Translations under genes and position numbers: made by a program
Assembly (NCBI GenBank): GCA_037042915.1
Contig: CM073195.1
Span: 1,488,001 to 1,552,000, forward strand
Origin: Auricularia sp. M13
Lineage: Eukaryota; Basidiomycota; Agaricomycetes; Auriculariales; Auriculariaceae
Length of the DNA stretch: 64,000 nucleotides
Reading direction: 5' to 3'
Part shown: one piece after another, positions 44,118 to 54,679 of the stretch
How positions within the stretch are numbered: the stretch's first letter is position 1
Layout of the letters: each line of letters starts with the position of its first letter
Notes under the pieces: generated by a model
Databases searched by the model: none
What the model was told of the DNA's origin: nothing
Seen by the model: the letters and a program-made list of their open reading frames with translations, nothing else

Positions 44118-47100
44118 ATGACGCCGCCCGAGTATGGTGATAACGCGCAGCAGCAGGCCTTGATCAACTTGCTCTTACAAGACAATAACGAGCTTGAGCA
44201 ACGTCAAGATCTGGTCTACGACCGCCGCGATATGGGAAACGACGATGCTGCGCCGCTTCCAACAATTGACTGGCAGTCTCGCCCGTCCAAAGCTTTGGCC
44301 AGCGCCGCCACGTCCGCGGACAAAGCCAACGAACTCAAGGTGGTCATGCAATTCTCGAATGCCATACCCAAGGCCGCGCACCGCAGCGATACGTGGAACA
44401 AGAGGATCATCGATTTCTACCTTGTATATTGCCAGTTCATGGCAATGTACACCACTATTCCCGTGACGGACTATTTTATCATCGAGACGCTCGTCAAGTA
44501 CGCCATTCCATACCTCGTCACCCGTGTACGTCCGCTGTTCTGTGATCTCAAATTACTCAGTACGCTAAAACAAGCTTTTGTGTGCATAGGCCATCAAGAC
44601 CAAAGGCCTTGACAGCGAGCGTATCAAGTCTCGCACGCTCATCACTTGGATGGACGGTCTTATCAACGGGATTTGGCAATACGCCCACCAGTCGCGCAAC
44701 GATAGAACGTCCGCAGCCAAGGAGGTCCTGTTCAAGCATAGTCTGGCCCGACGCATACGCGCAAAAGCTGATCAGTGTTTGTTATATCAATGCAGGCAGT
44801 TCCGTACGGCTTGATTTCTCCGCAGTAATTCGAGTACTTGGGCTGAGCAAGATCCTCCGGACGAAGCATATACTCGACGCACCCGACCTGCACCGTATCA
44901 TAGATTCCGCACTCTATGACACCCGCTTCTTGGCCGGTAACCGGTTTGCCGTCATACAGTTCATCATGTCGTGGTGCATCATCCTGTACACCGGACTGCG
45001 CCCCATGAGCCTCGCGGCATCAAACAAGCGCTATCTGGAAGCCGGCCACGTGAGCGTCACCTTTTACTCAGTCGATATCCCAATCTTTGACCCACACTGC
45101 AGTTCATGCGCCTCAAGAATATCAAAATCCATACCAACGCAAAGTCGGACTGGACCGTCACGGTGAACGCGACGCAGTTGAAGGCAAGCCTTCCTTTTCT
45201 GGATGCTCGCTTTCCCTCACATATGTTTGCACCTCAGGGACATGTCGCGGGACTTGACCACAAAGACCTGACCTTCCAGCTGCGTTGCGTCAAGAAGACG
45301 CACAACATCATGTTCTGTGCAGCAACGTGGGTTGTATTATACCTCTGGTTGCGCGGCGCGTTTCCCCAATACAGGGTCTGTCTTCACGTCGCCTGCAGCC
45401 TCTTGATACGCACTTACATGCAAACCGTTAGACTCTGCAGGAATTGTGGATGACCACGGACACCGAACTGGTCATCGAGGCATCTATGCTTGACGAGCCC
45501 TTGTCCGTATACCAACCTGTGACAGCATGCAGTCGCCCATCCTGACGATGACTCTTGTAGCCTACTTGCAGCAAAGGAGGGCGGCAAGGGTTTGCAGGAG
45601 GGCAGACCTGCGAGCGCAGAGCAGATCACCAAGGCGTTAAATTACCACGCGCACAAGCTGTTCATGTTCGGCATCACATCATATGCGCTCCGTCGTGGCC
45701 TGGCCAACCTGGTGTGTTGATACAAGATTTATACTTACACCGACTCATCCCACTCCTCCGCCAGCTTACACGTCAGATCGATGACAAGCTTGCGTCTATT
45801 GTTCTGGGCCACAAGGACGCAGAGAGCGTACTGAACAGGCACTATTCACGTGGCACAGCTGACATTGACATTGTCGGTCTGGTCACGCGAGAAGCGGATG
45901 TACAGCCCGACAAGGTGTGCATACACACACTCGACCCACAGGTCTCGCTCATGCAATACGCAGCCTGGAATGTACCTTGACACGACGCGCTCTATCTCAC
46001 GCTCGTTACATGCACTCCTGGCCCAGCGGTGGTGGTCCAAGCAGAACGATGGGGTGCAAGATGACGCATCAAAGACGGCATACGGCAAGCAAGGAGAGAA
46101 CGTCAAGTTGACACCAGAGCAGGAGCAAGCGTGCAAGGTGCGCATTGGCGACAGACTGTTTCTTGCGTGCACTAACTACGCGTAGCCTGAAGACCTTGCA
46201 GATTTGTCGGACGCCGCCTTTGAAAAACTCTGGGCCTGCTTCAAGCGGAACGGCGTCAAGAAACGAAACATGCAGAACGCAAATCTGTTGTTCAAAGGCA
46301 CTGCGACCGGCAAGTACACGCTGAAGCAGGACGTCGACCTGACGGACGTCGAGAAGGTTTGTATGGATTCTTGTGTGCCACGGTGCTCCAGCTCATCACT
46401 CTCCTAGTATCACGCCGAGGCCATTAATGCGAACAAGGAGTTGAAAAGGGTTTGGACGGCAAATAAGCACGTCGAAAAGACGAAGATTGCAGACAGGTTT
46501 CGCACCAACATGGCTTCCCGGGGCCCAGACACTATCCAAGATCGCGACAATGCGGCCAAGACTCTCCGTAGCATGAACGAAGCGTCGATACAGCGCCTTA
46601 TGGCAGAGATTGTGCGTATGCTTTTCTGCACCTAGTTCTGTTTTGATTTTTTTTTTGTAGCCAAATGATGCAGAGCAGCAGGACATTATGACACAAACGG
46701 AGATGGACTCAACGATCGAGAATGTGCGTGATACGGCAGTTCCACCTGGGACATCAATCATTCACAATCACGTAGGCATTTCAGCAAGAAACGGACAACC
46801 TTGGCGATGTTGTGGACAACTACGGATGCATAAACCCGCTGCCGCGCGCCGTGCTCAACAAGAAATTTGCGACACGTTCCGAGCTGGACGAAATGGAAGC
46901 CACGTTTGGGAAACCATTCATTGCTCTCGACGAGAAGGAGCAGGAGGAGGAGAGTGAGCAGGCCCTCGTGATTGACGACGAGGGCAGTCCGAACGCCCTT
47001 GACGACGACAATGACGACACCGGCGATGTCCTCAGCGACGATATCATTGCAGTGCGGCACGAACTCATGGAACTCGTCGCCACGCCCATTTTCTGCACGC

Positions 47101-47888
47101 GGGACGGCCGCCCAATCCCAGTGAGCACTGGTTCCCGTGCTGTCGTTGATTTATTGATCAACATCTTGCAGGGAAATGACGGCATACCAACTTGCATCCC
47201 ATGCAACAAGGATTTTAAGGAGCTCTATTTGTACAAGGAGCACATGTATGTTTCTTGTGTCGTCTGTCGCTACCACACGTTCATCGGCATCTGCAGGCGC
47301 TGGGTTCATTCGCCGTGGAACGAGTTCATCAAGAAAGCCAAGCCTGGCTCCAAGTGGATGTGCGCTCCATGCAATGAGTAGGCATCATGGTGTGTATTTA
47401 AATATATGATGGTCTGATACCGCGACAGGTCTTTCAAGAAGAAGTCCGAGTTTGTCGAGCATGCACTCGAGCACTGCGTGAAGAAGGAGCGAAACCGCAA
47501 ATGGTACGCTCCAGTGCAGGAGCACTTGAAAAATCAGGCCGCACGTGCGCAGACGCGGCGTGACCGCCTGAAGGACGAGCTGGAGACTGGCCCTGAGGCA
47601 CTGGAGCGCCTTGCTCAATCAGTCTTGGTGTGTGCTGCCGTGCTGCACGTCTGTTGATAACTGAAAATTATGCAGCCGGACAACACACCCGAGCAAACGC
47701 GTGAGCCCCTCGTGTGGGCACTCGGTTTCCTGCCCTCCCCGGCAGATGCACGCGCGCAATTAGTGGAGGCACGCAAGGAGTTGGCGGTTTTGCAGGCCGC
47801 CCACCCTGAGCTGTCCACGGACACGACGGAGTTGCTCGAGTTTGATGTTGACAAAGCTCTATCGGCCCGTGCATTTTCTGTCCTCTAA
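44118..47888 (+). CDS. Tyrosine-recombinase-like protein (Crypton / DUF3435-like) with C-terminal Cys/His motifs
   Basis: Multi-exon gene (about a dozen short introns), roughly 1,000 aa. Exon 1 is 44118-44525 ('MTPPEYGDNAQQQALINLLL'). The catalytic region has the order expected of site-specific tyrosine recombinases: box I Arg in 'IILYTGLRPMSLAASN' (about 44990-45020), a middle domain 'FMRLKNIKIHTNAKSDW', box II 'FGITSYALRRGLANL', then 'IVLGHKDAESVLNRHYS' with the conserved His and, after it, the candidate nucleophile Tyr. The later part has an acidic segment ('EKEQEEESEQALVIDDE'), two Cys-pair motifs ('CIPCNKDFKELYLYKEHM', 'MCAPCNE'...H...H) and a helical end. Cryptons and Starship 'captain' (DUF3435) proteins share the recombinase box order and 'RRGLAN' block. 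Exon borders around 45518-45610 are uncertain. It could mobilise a larger unit including the next gene. Confidence 0.68.
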
Positions 47889-48279
47889 ATGTGCCAATGT
47901 GTCCCTGCTCATCCCCAGACGTCTTTGAACCTGTTACCTGCCATACAATTTGCTGAGCATAACTATTATTTCATTGTGTGTCTATGGTGCAGATGCGAAT
48001 GTCTCGCGCGAATGTCTCCTTGAAGCAGCCATTACTTATGGCGTGTTGATGCGATGGCGCGTTGATGCGATGGATAACTGGGCGATATATGCGCGCCAGC
48101 GAGAGTCGGCGTAGGCCGAAATCGCACTCTTCCTCTCACCACCACCACCTCAATCCGTTCCTACACGTTGAACCATGCGCTCTGGTGGAAGAGCACCTGT
48201 TGGCGTTATACACTCAGAACCGTCCAGCCCAGAACCTCCTGCTGATGGGGAGAATATTCGCCCGCCGGCAGTGTGTTGC

Positions 48280-48722
48280 CAGGCCCCCGGCAACTCCAGC
48301 CAAGGGTAGTCCGCATTTGCCTCCGGATAGCATACTTTTGAGCCGCCTGGAGACCCAAATCCTTGTCTGACATAGCATATTCTTGGTCCACAACATCCAA
48401 AACCTTGTCTTGATAGCGTATTTTCCCACGGGATGGCTCGGCCGAACACCTCGCGTCGGACATCATGGCGCTTGACCTCGGCGAGAAAGGTGAGAATCTG
48501 CGCTTTTAACGGTGAAATTCGGTCATACCGGCTGTGCCTCAGTATCTTGACGGGAATATTCATCTTCTGGCTCCGGCATCCGGCGGATTGGTTCCGGTAT
48601 CACTGCACAGCCACCATATCCTTGTCCAAATAGCATACTCTGATGCCCAGAATATAGCGTATTTTCGCGTCGTCGGAGTTTAAACTGGCGGACTAGCCTT
48701 GGCTGGAGTTGCCGGGGGCCTG
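48280..48722. mobile_element. MITE with 35-bp terminal inverted repeats, in intron 1 of the coiled-coil gene
   Basis: 443 bp. The left end caggcccccggcaactccag (48280-48314 in full) and the right end (48688-48722) are inverted copies matching at 34 of 35 positions by eye. tgttgc flanks both sides (48274-48279, 48723-48728), a 6-bp duplication. Short internal words 'atagcatac/atagcgtatttt' recur. Superfamily not assignable from a 6-bp duplication alone. Its removal leaves a normal 48-nt intron, so this insertion was probably tolerated. Confidence 0.8.
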
Positions 48723-49371
48723 TGTTGCCCAACGCGCTTCACGGCCAACAGCTGATACGCCCATCAGCCTCCCGTAGACTCATCATCCGACGAGGATACT
48801 GGCCGATCCCCTCTTCGGGCTAAGAATGTGAGTATGTGACCGTCCCAACTTGATCTCGTCCTGAAATCGCGGCCAAGACGCCACAGAAACGCAAAGCCAA
48901 CAGTCAAATTGTTCATAGCCCCGCAAAAAAGCGGAAAGCAAGTCATTTTCTCTGCTAGGATAGTTGGTGTCTCTAACCATTACCCCCATCCTTGGCAGGT
49001 GCCGCCAGTCGTCCTCTCTGACGAGGAGGAAGAGTCCAACAAGCCCATCGTACGTCCGTATTTCCAGACGTGCTATGCATCCCAACCTGAGCAGATCGCG
49101 TCACAGAAGCCCCGTCATGGACAGAAACGCCGTGATGCTCCATTTGCTCCTGCTGCCATGGTGTGTTGCTGTGAGCCGTGTCTCGTATCGCGCTCTGATA
49201 TTGTCCAAGGCCTCGGTGGGCGACCCTCGCTTTGACCTCGTTGAATGCTCCATCAAGATTGCCAAGGTGTGTCCTATGCTTCGTCGGCGTTCAACCCATA
49301 CTTGAACCTGAACTGACTAGCCTCACTTTTCACTTGTGTAGCTTCGTCACATAGAAAACATTGACAAGCTG

Positions 49372-49852
49372 TGTTGCGGTCTTCGTCGGGTCTCTCCTCC
49401 CCCGCTGTTTCATTTCGCCGTCCCGTGGCCCTCGCACCTCGTCCGGGCGCCCCAAACTCCTTGCGCCCGGCCCCGCGGCCCTTTCGTCGGCGCGTCCAAG
49501 CGGTCTCTCCGCTCGGCGAGTATCTCGGTCTCTTCCCAGGAGAAGGGTAATATGACAGGATGTTTCTGGTTTGGTTGGGCTCTATTTATCCCGGGTTTCC
49601 TGTCTCGCCGACGACGCCCCGGCGGTCTCTTTCGGCCTGATCTGTGGCGCCCGCGTGACAACCGGTCGGTGGCGCAATTGGTCCACGGGGCCCCTCGGCC
49701 TTGCTTCCGTAGTATATATATCTGGGCCGTCGCCCCTCTTGTACCTTAGGTTTGGTCTGGTCTATCATACCGCTTATCCGCGCCTCCCTCTCCCCACTCA
49801 TCCCTTCCCCTCGGGCGTCGTCTCGGAGAGTGATATAGCAGTCACCGTGACA
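49372..49852 (-). mobile_element. Solo LTR of the TGTCACGG...GCAACA group
   Basis: 481 bp. On the minus strand it starts TGTCACGGTGACTG, carries the 'agaccagaccaaacctaagg' block and ends GACCGCAACA, as do the LTRs at 4770-9081. A perfect 5-bp duplication agctg flanks it (49367-49371, 49853-49857). It lies inside an exon between 'ENIDKL' and 'AILQEEN'. No internal region; formed by LTR-LTR recombination. Treated as a fossil. Confidence 0.9.
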
Positions 49853-50451
49853 AGCTGGCTATTCTGCAGGAAGAGAACAAGGCGAAGGAGCTCGATCTGC
49901 ACATTATGCATGCCAAGACGTTGCTCGTGCAGCTGCAGACGGATTATGCCCAAACGATGGAGCGAGTGCGCATCGCAGATCCCGCCTTTTCAGACCAGAT
50001 CCGTGATGGGATTGACAACACCGCCGAATCCTTTTGCAAGATGTATGAGAAGCTTGCAGGCGCGCTCATGGCGTTCAGCACCATCGACAATCCTAACACA
50101 CTCAAGCTGCGCGCCGACGCCGACAACGCGCGTAACGAGCTTCTCAAGACTTTCACTGCGCTCGGGAATCACGTCGAATTTGAGGCGATCATCTCCACAC
50201 TCCAGGAGGACAAGAAGGTAACAATGGTCAGGGAGCTCGCGCACCTCAAGGAGTCCGAGGCCCAAGTCTACGACTCGCGCGAGCGTTGGGTCAAGACTGT
50301 TAGCTTGCAGATGGCAAAGGTGCAGTCTGCGCTGGTGGGCCTGGGCGGCTTCCACTGGCGCATGATGGACGTGTTCCTTGACACTGTGCGCGAGAAATTC
50401 CCAGAGATCGTGGACACATTCGAGCAGGAAGCCGCATCACTGAAGCTTTAG

Positions 50452-50824
50452 ATAGTTCCCATCCTACTTTCCCTCATCGGCTTCCCGCAACTCGCTAATC
50501 CACCTCAGATATTTGCAGCATTCACCATCTTACGAAGATCCCACACACTCGTCACCATCATCCTGCTTTCTCGCCCCGTCGCTACTTGCTCAACCACCTC
50601 TGTACGCTGCTACCACCATGAACTCTTTACTCGTCCTTGCTACTGTATTGGCACGATCCCTTCTGTAGGTCATCCGTCCGTGTACTCTATCAATTTGGCG
50701 GACCCTCTGTTGAAGTCACATGTATGAATTTGAGGACGTCGCATTTTCATGGAGCTTGACGAAGCCTCACCGCGGTCAGATATCTAATTGCTACAACATA
50801 TAACACTACTTGCCCTGATAGTAA
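50452..50824. other. Intergenic between coiled-coil gene and tRNA
   Basis: No gene seen; presumably 3' flank of the preceding gene and upstream region of the tRNA. Confidence 0.5.
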
Positions 50825-50912
50825 GACTTCGTGGCGTAGTTGGTTATCGCATCTGTCTAACACCGAGGAGGTTAAAGCACAGAAGGTCTCAGGTTCGAAC
50901 CCTGGCGAAGTC
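50825..50912 (+). tRNA. tRNA-Val (anticodon AAC) with a 15-nt intron
   Basis: Acceptor halves GACTTCG and CGAAGTC pair over 7 bp. The D-arm contains tggcgtagttggttatc. The anticodon stem TCTGT/ACAGA holds loop C-T-AAC-A-C, interrupted after the base 3' of the anticodon by a 15-nt intron (ccgaggaggttaaag), the canonical position. The T-arm is ggttcgaaccc. The sequence closely resembles yeast tRNA-Val(AAC). A T-run (50914-50917) follows as a weak Pol III stop. Confidence 0.9.
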
Positions 50913-51016
50913 ACTTTTGTTAATTATTGTCCTGACTTTTGACAGGAAGGAGTTACAGCTCGGATAGTTGCCTGCTGCTCGCATTTATACATTTTGGCCA
51001 TCGGCAATTGCCGAAA

Positions 51017-51055
51017 TGTTAGACAGATGCGATAACCAACTACGCCACCGAACCG
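51017..51055 (-). repeat. Inverted copy of the tRNA-Val 5' half
   Basis: On the minus strand gtggcgtagttggttatcgc and the next 12 bases (to ctaaca) are identical to the D-arm and anticodon 5' stem of the tRNA at 50825-50912, then homology stops exactly at the intron site. The acceptor 5' strand is similar but changed (ggttcgg). A tRNA fragment or SINE head, 105 bp from and opposite to the functional gene. Confidence 0.8.
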
Positions 51056-52218
51056 ATAACAACTGGACTGACGTTAACAAATACAAATATAATCCAGTAA
51101 TACCTATTATATTTCAGTAAGGCGTCCGCGATTGAGAGGGAGAGGTTCAAATGACTAACTTACGTGTGTTGCCTATAGCCCGCTGCAATGAGGAGACACG
51201 CATCTAGAGCTCATGTAAGTAGTAGAAAGTGACAGGGCCAGCCGCTCATCCCAATTCAGATGGATCATGAGGGCGCCTTACTGGACATGCGCAGACTCGT
51301 TGCTGTGATGGATATCTGAGAGTGGGCTCAAACCAGAGACAAAATGACGCGTCGGACAACGACCCGCCATGAGAGGCTGATCTGAATCAGCGGCAGATCT
51401 GTCGCTCGGTTGTATACAATCTATGCGTGGATAGTACTCAGGCCATTGTATTGCACTGTAACGCCTCCGAGCAGCAGCAGTAGCAGTAGCTGACGCTAAT
51501 GAAGTCGTGTCTGTGTCGTGGACCGTGGGAACCTATCGTAGCTGTCTGGGGGCGAAGTCGGGGGTACATGATACCATAACGGCCCTTCTGTAAAACCTGA
51601 TATGCTCCATAGACCTCCTATCGAGCGAGAGAGAGCATTCAAGGACCTTGAATGCTCTCTCTCGCTCGATATCAACAGTCGCCATAGCCAGCATAGCTGC
51701 AAGACAGGCTCAAGAGGGGTCGACAGCAAGACATCAAAGCGCCAGAGCCATAACTTTTTTTTTTTTCAGAAGGGGTTGTCGACCGCGTGCGCCTCTTGCC
51801 AAATCGTATAAGCACGGAGACAGGACTGCGGTTCGTCACAACTGGCTGGATCTTCTTGCAGGTCTCGGGTTGACAGAGATTGCCATGGTTCATGTGAGCA
51901 TCGCCATGGTACGCTAAACGGCATGCATAATTGTGTAGGCGCCGTATACCAGGCACGGGTGCAGTCCTGGATGGCGCGGGATCTGTTGAAGCAGGTGCAG
52001 GGACAGGCCAATGACAGCACAGAGATAGGGAAGCGACCCCAGATTGCGAGCGGGAACGCTGGAAGGTGTCCAGGTATGGCAAGGACCAAGTTGGGGAGTA
52101 GGTATAAGAGCAGTGGTGGTCGAGGGAGAGGGGAGAGTGCGGAAGGACCGGGCCGGATGGGCGGAGCTTGAAGACGGTGCAAGCGTCTTGGACAGTGTCG
52201 GCGTCGTTGCGCAGGATT
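51056..52218. other. Intergenic between tRNA fragment and AMPK beta gene
   Basis: No gene seen. Contains the 53-bp palindrome (51619-51671), a T11 run near 51755, and the promoter/leader of the AMPK beta gene. Confidence 0.5.
51619..51671. repeat. 53-bp perfect palindrome
   Basis: Arms of 26 bases starting tatcgagcgagagagagcat around a single central base, perfectly self-complementary. It includes a (ga)n-like core and could extrude as a cruciform or fold as a hairpin in RNA. Confidence 0.92.
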
Positions 52219-53714
52219 ATGGGCAACTCGACCTCGACAGCGGCCAACAAGCAGCACCCGTCGGCGCACCCCGCGGCCCACGCATCGCCGGCATCGGCCC
52301 AGCACGCGCAGGGCCAGAGCAGCAACAACGCGCAGGGCACCCCGTCGCGGGCGTCGTCGCAGCGCGCCCCGCCGCCGCCGCCGCCGCCGCCAGTGCCAGT
52401 GGTGTCTGGGGCAGCGTCAGCGCGGCTGAACGAGGCGCGGAAGCAGAAGCGGTCTTTGGAGTTCCCGGACTTTGCGCCGATGACGGCCGCGCAGCAGCGC
52501 CGGCAGCCGTCGTTCGTCGCGAGCGAGCCGATCCCGATCCCGGGCGTGGCGGGGCCGTCGCCGTTCGTGCGGCCCGTCGACCCGGACAGCGCGAGCATGC
52601 AGGACCTCGTCGCGCCCGCGCGGCCGCACCCGAGCCGGATGCCCGCGCCGCCGCTGTCGCCCGTCGCGTCGCGCGAGGAGCTGCACCCGTCGTCGGACGC
52701 GCGCGGGCCCCGCGCCAAGGCCCGCGTCGCCGAGTACGCGCAGCCCGAGGTCGTGAAGAGCAGCGTCCCGCTCGGCCTCCAGACGCCCGAGGTCACGCTC
52801 GGCGCGCGCGCCGGCGCCAACAGCATGGAGGTCCCCACGCTCGTCACGTGGTCCGGGCGCGGCAAGGACGTCTGGGTCGAGGACACGTGGAACGGCCGGA
52901 CGCGGCTCACGTACAACGCCGAGACGGAGCTCTTCGCCGAGTCCATCCTGCTGCCCGTCGGCAACATGTCGCTCAAGTTCATCGTCGACGACGAGCTCAA
53001 GCTCTCCCCGGACCTGCCCATGGCCTCGGACGACGACGGCGCGCTCGTCAACTACATCACCGTCTCGCCGCCCGTCCAGTTCGAGCCCGGCTCGGTCGAC
53101 GCCCCGCCGTCGCGCGACTACCACCCGCCGATGTGGTCCGCCTCGCGCTGGCTCAAGGAGCCCTCGGACTCGTACTCGTCCTCCGGCGACGGCCTCAGCG
53201 GCTCGCCGCCCTGGACGAGCGAGATCCCGAAGCACCTGCTCGGCGCCCAGGCCGAGGAGGAGGCCTACAACGCCCACCGCGCCCTGCCCGCCGACACCCG
53301 CCGCACCCAGCCCGCGCCGCCCGTCCCGATCCACCCGCCCGCGCCGACGCTCCCGCGCCACCTCGACAAGGTCATCCTCTCCAGCCGCGCACCGCGCGCC
53401 ACCACGCCCAAGGCCGGCCGCTCGCGCGGGAGCAGCAAGAGCGCCAAGCGCGAGCGCGAGGCCGCCGAGGCCGCCGCCGCCGGCGACGACGACGCCGTCC
53501 TGCCCGTCCCCAGCCACGTCGTGCTGCACCATCTCGGCACCAGCGCCATCCGAGACGGCGTCATCGCCGTCGCCGATACTGTGCGGTACCGCAAGAAGGT
53601 GCGTCCCTGTCTCCTTTCAATGTCCATCTCTCATATTTCTCTCCGCAGTATATCACAACGGTGTACTACAAACCCATGTTCACCTCCACGCCCGAGACGC
53701 CCGTCGCCGCCTGA
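52219..53714 (+). CDS. AMPK/SNF1 protein kinase beta subunit
   Basis: Scaffold of the glucose-sensing SNF1/AMPK complex, corresponding to Gal83/Sip1/Sip2 of yeast. Start ATG 52219 gives 'MGNSTSTAANK', an N-myristoylation signal as in many beta subunits. A long Pro/Ala/Ser-rich region follows, then the glycogen-binding/CBM48 domain near residues 205-285: 'TLVTWSGRGKDVWVEDTWNG', 'LLPVGNMSLKFIVDDELKLS', 'ALVNYITV'. The C-terminal ASC/AMPKBI domain reads 'PPWTSEIPKHLLGAQAEEEA', 'PPAPTLPRHLDKVILSS', 'VPSHVVLHHLGTSAIRDGVI' and, after the only intron (53599-53648), 'YITTVYYKPMF', the typical last strand. 481 aa. A poly-Pro run (PPPPPPPP) lies near residue 55. Intact. Confidence 0.94.
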
Positions 53715-54679
53715 GGCCCGCCCGACGGTCTGTAAATACATGTTTCGCTCTCCCCCCGCCCTGTCCCATACATAGATGACTGGATGTAGACGCTCCCCCC
53801 ACGCCGCTCCGTGTTGTGCCCCCGCATTCGTGTCCAGGCTGTATGTGCAATCTTGACTGTTGTTTCCATCTGTAACTCGACCGCTGAGCTCCATGATGAA
53901 CTTCTGGCAGGTGTGTACTTTAGCATCGATTGTGGCTAAGCGCCACTTCCTCAACCAGCCACAGATGATTAAACAAGTATTGTGCATGCAGATTGCGTTC
54001 AAGGTCAGGCCAAACCTCATAACAGAAAGAAGCAAAAAAAATGGCAGACAAACGGAGAGCGAGAGACGTAACGGGGCCGCGAGCGAACACATGAAACGAG
54101 GTGACGGTCCAAGAAAACTGGTGGTACCGGTAACTCTGTCTGCAGAAACGAGGCGAAAAAGAGAAGAAGAAAAGACCATAGCGATGTACGAGTTTACGTA
54201 AAAGAAACCATCCACGTGCGACGAGCAAGAGAGAAAGAGAGGACGGAGGAGAAAAAATGTGAAGCCGCGCGCGGGTCGGGCGGGATATAAAACTACATTG
54301 GGCGAATGAACACAACATTGGGGGGCGGAATGGGATGGGGATGGGATGGGGTAGTAATTGCGGCGGGCGATGGGCGCGAAAGATAGGGGATGGGGCGAGT
54401 AAGCTAAGGTAATGGGGAGGCTTGTAGGGGTAAGGGTGTGTGTAGGGGTGTGTGATGTGTGTAATCGGGGCGAGGGAGCGAGTGGATGCCATGCAGCGGG
54501 CGGGGCGGACGGGGGCGGCGAGAAGGGACCGGCGAGGGTGGGGGCAGTAACGACGACAGCAAAGGCAGGCCAGACGACACGAAATGACGATGCGAAACGA
54601 AGCGCGGGGCGGGCCGGGGGAGGGTACAGCGCAGCGAAGCGAAAGAAGCGAACAGAGAGGAAGAGCGAAATATTTTGCG
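53715..54679. other. 3' flanks of the converging AMPK beta and CaaX-protein genes
   Basis: 965 bp with no supported gene. G-rich runs near 54320-54470 on the plus strand. Confidence 0.5.

Larger units (their letters stand above)
48175..50451 (+). pseudogene. Nuclear coiled-coil protein gene of unknown function, interrupted by a solo LTR
   Basis: Start ATG 48175 ('MRSGGRAPVGVIHSEPSS'). Intron 1 runs 48271-48767 and is 48 nt plus a 443-bp MITE and a 6-bp duplication. Exon 2 (48768-48827) gives 'PPVDSSSDEDTGRSPLRAKN'. The next exon has a basic bipartite signal 'KRKANSQIVHSPAKKRK', then 'VPPVVLSDEEEESNKPI', 'KPRHGQKRRDAPFAPAAM' and 'SVGDPRFDLVECSIKIAKL'. After 'RHIENIDKL' a 481-bp solo LTR intervenes and the gene resumes 'AILQEENKAKELDLHIM', followed by a long helical segment with a predicted coiled coil to the stop at 50451. 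One intron (donor GCAAGT near 48939) is apparently of GC-AG type. I do not recognise the family. It lies 287 bp downstream of the recombinase gene on the same strand. Confidence 0.68.

Noticed and set aside
48433-48490. Possible first exon 'MARPNTSRRTSWRLTSARK' with a GT donor
   Set aside because: It lies inside the 443-bp MITE; the ATG at 48175 gives a better first exon with an intron that spans the MITE.
48230-48700. CRISPR-like or tandem array because of recurring 'atagcatac' and 'atagcgtatttt' words
   Set aside because: Spacing is irregular, copies are inverted, and they lie inside a MITE; CRISPR arrays are not expected in a fungal nuclear genome.
52417-53532. 371-codon minus-strand frame
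   Set aside because: GC-rich antisense shadow of the AMPK beta coding sequence, which has clear CBM48 and ASC domains.
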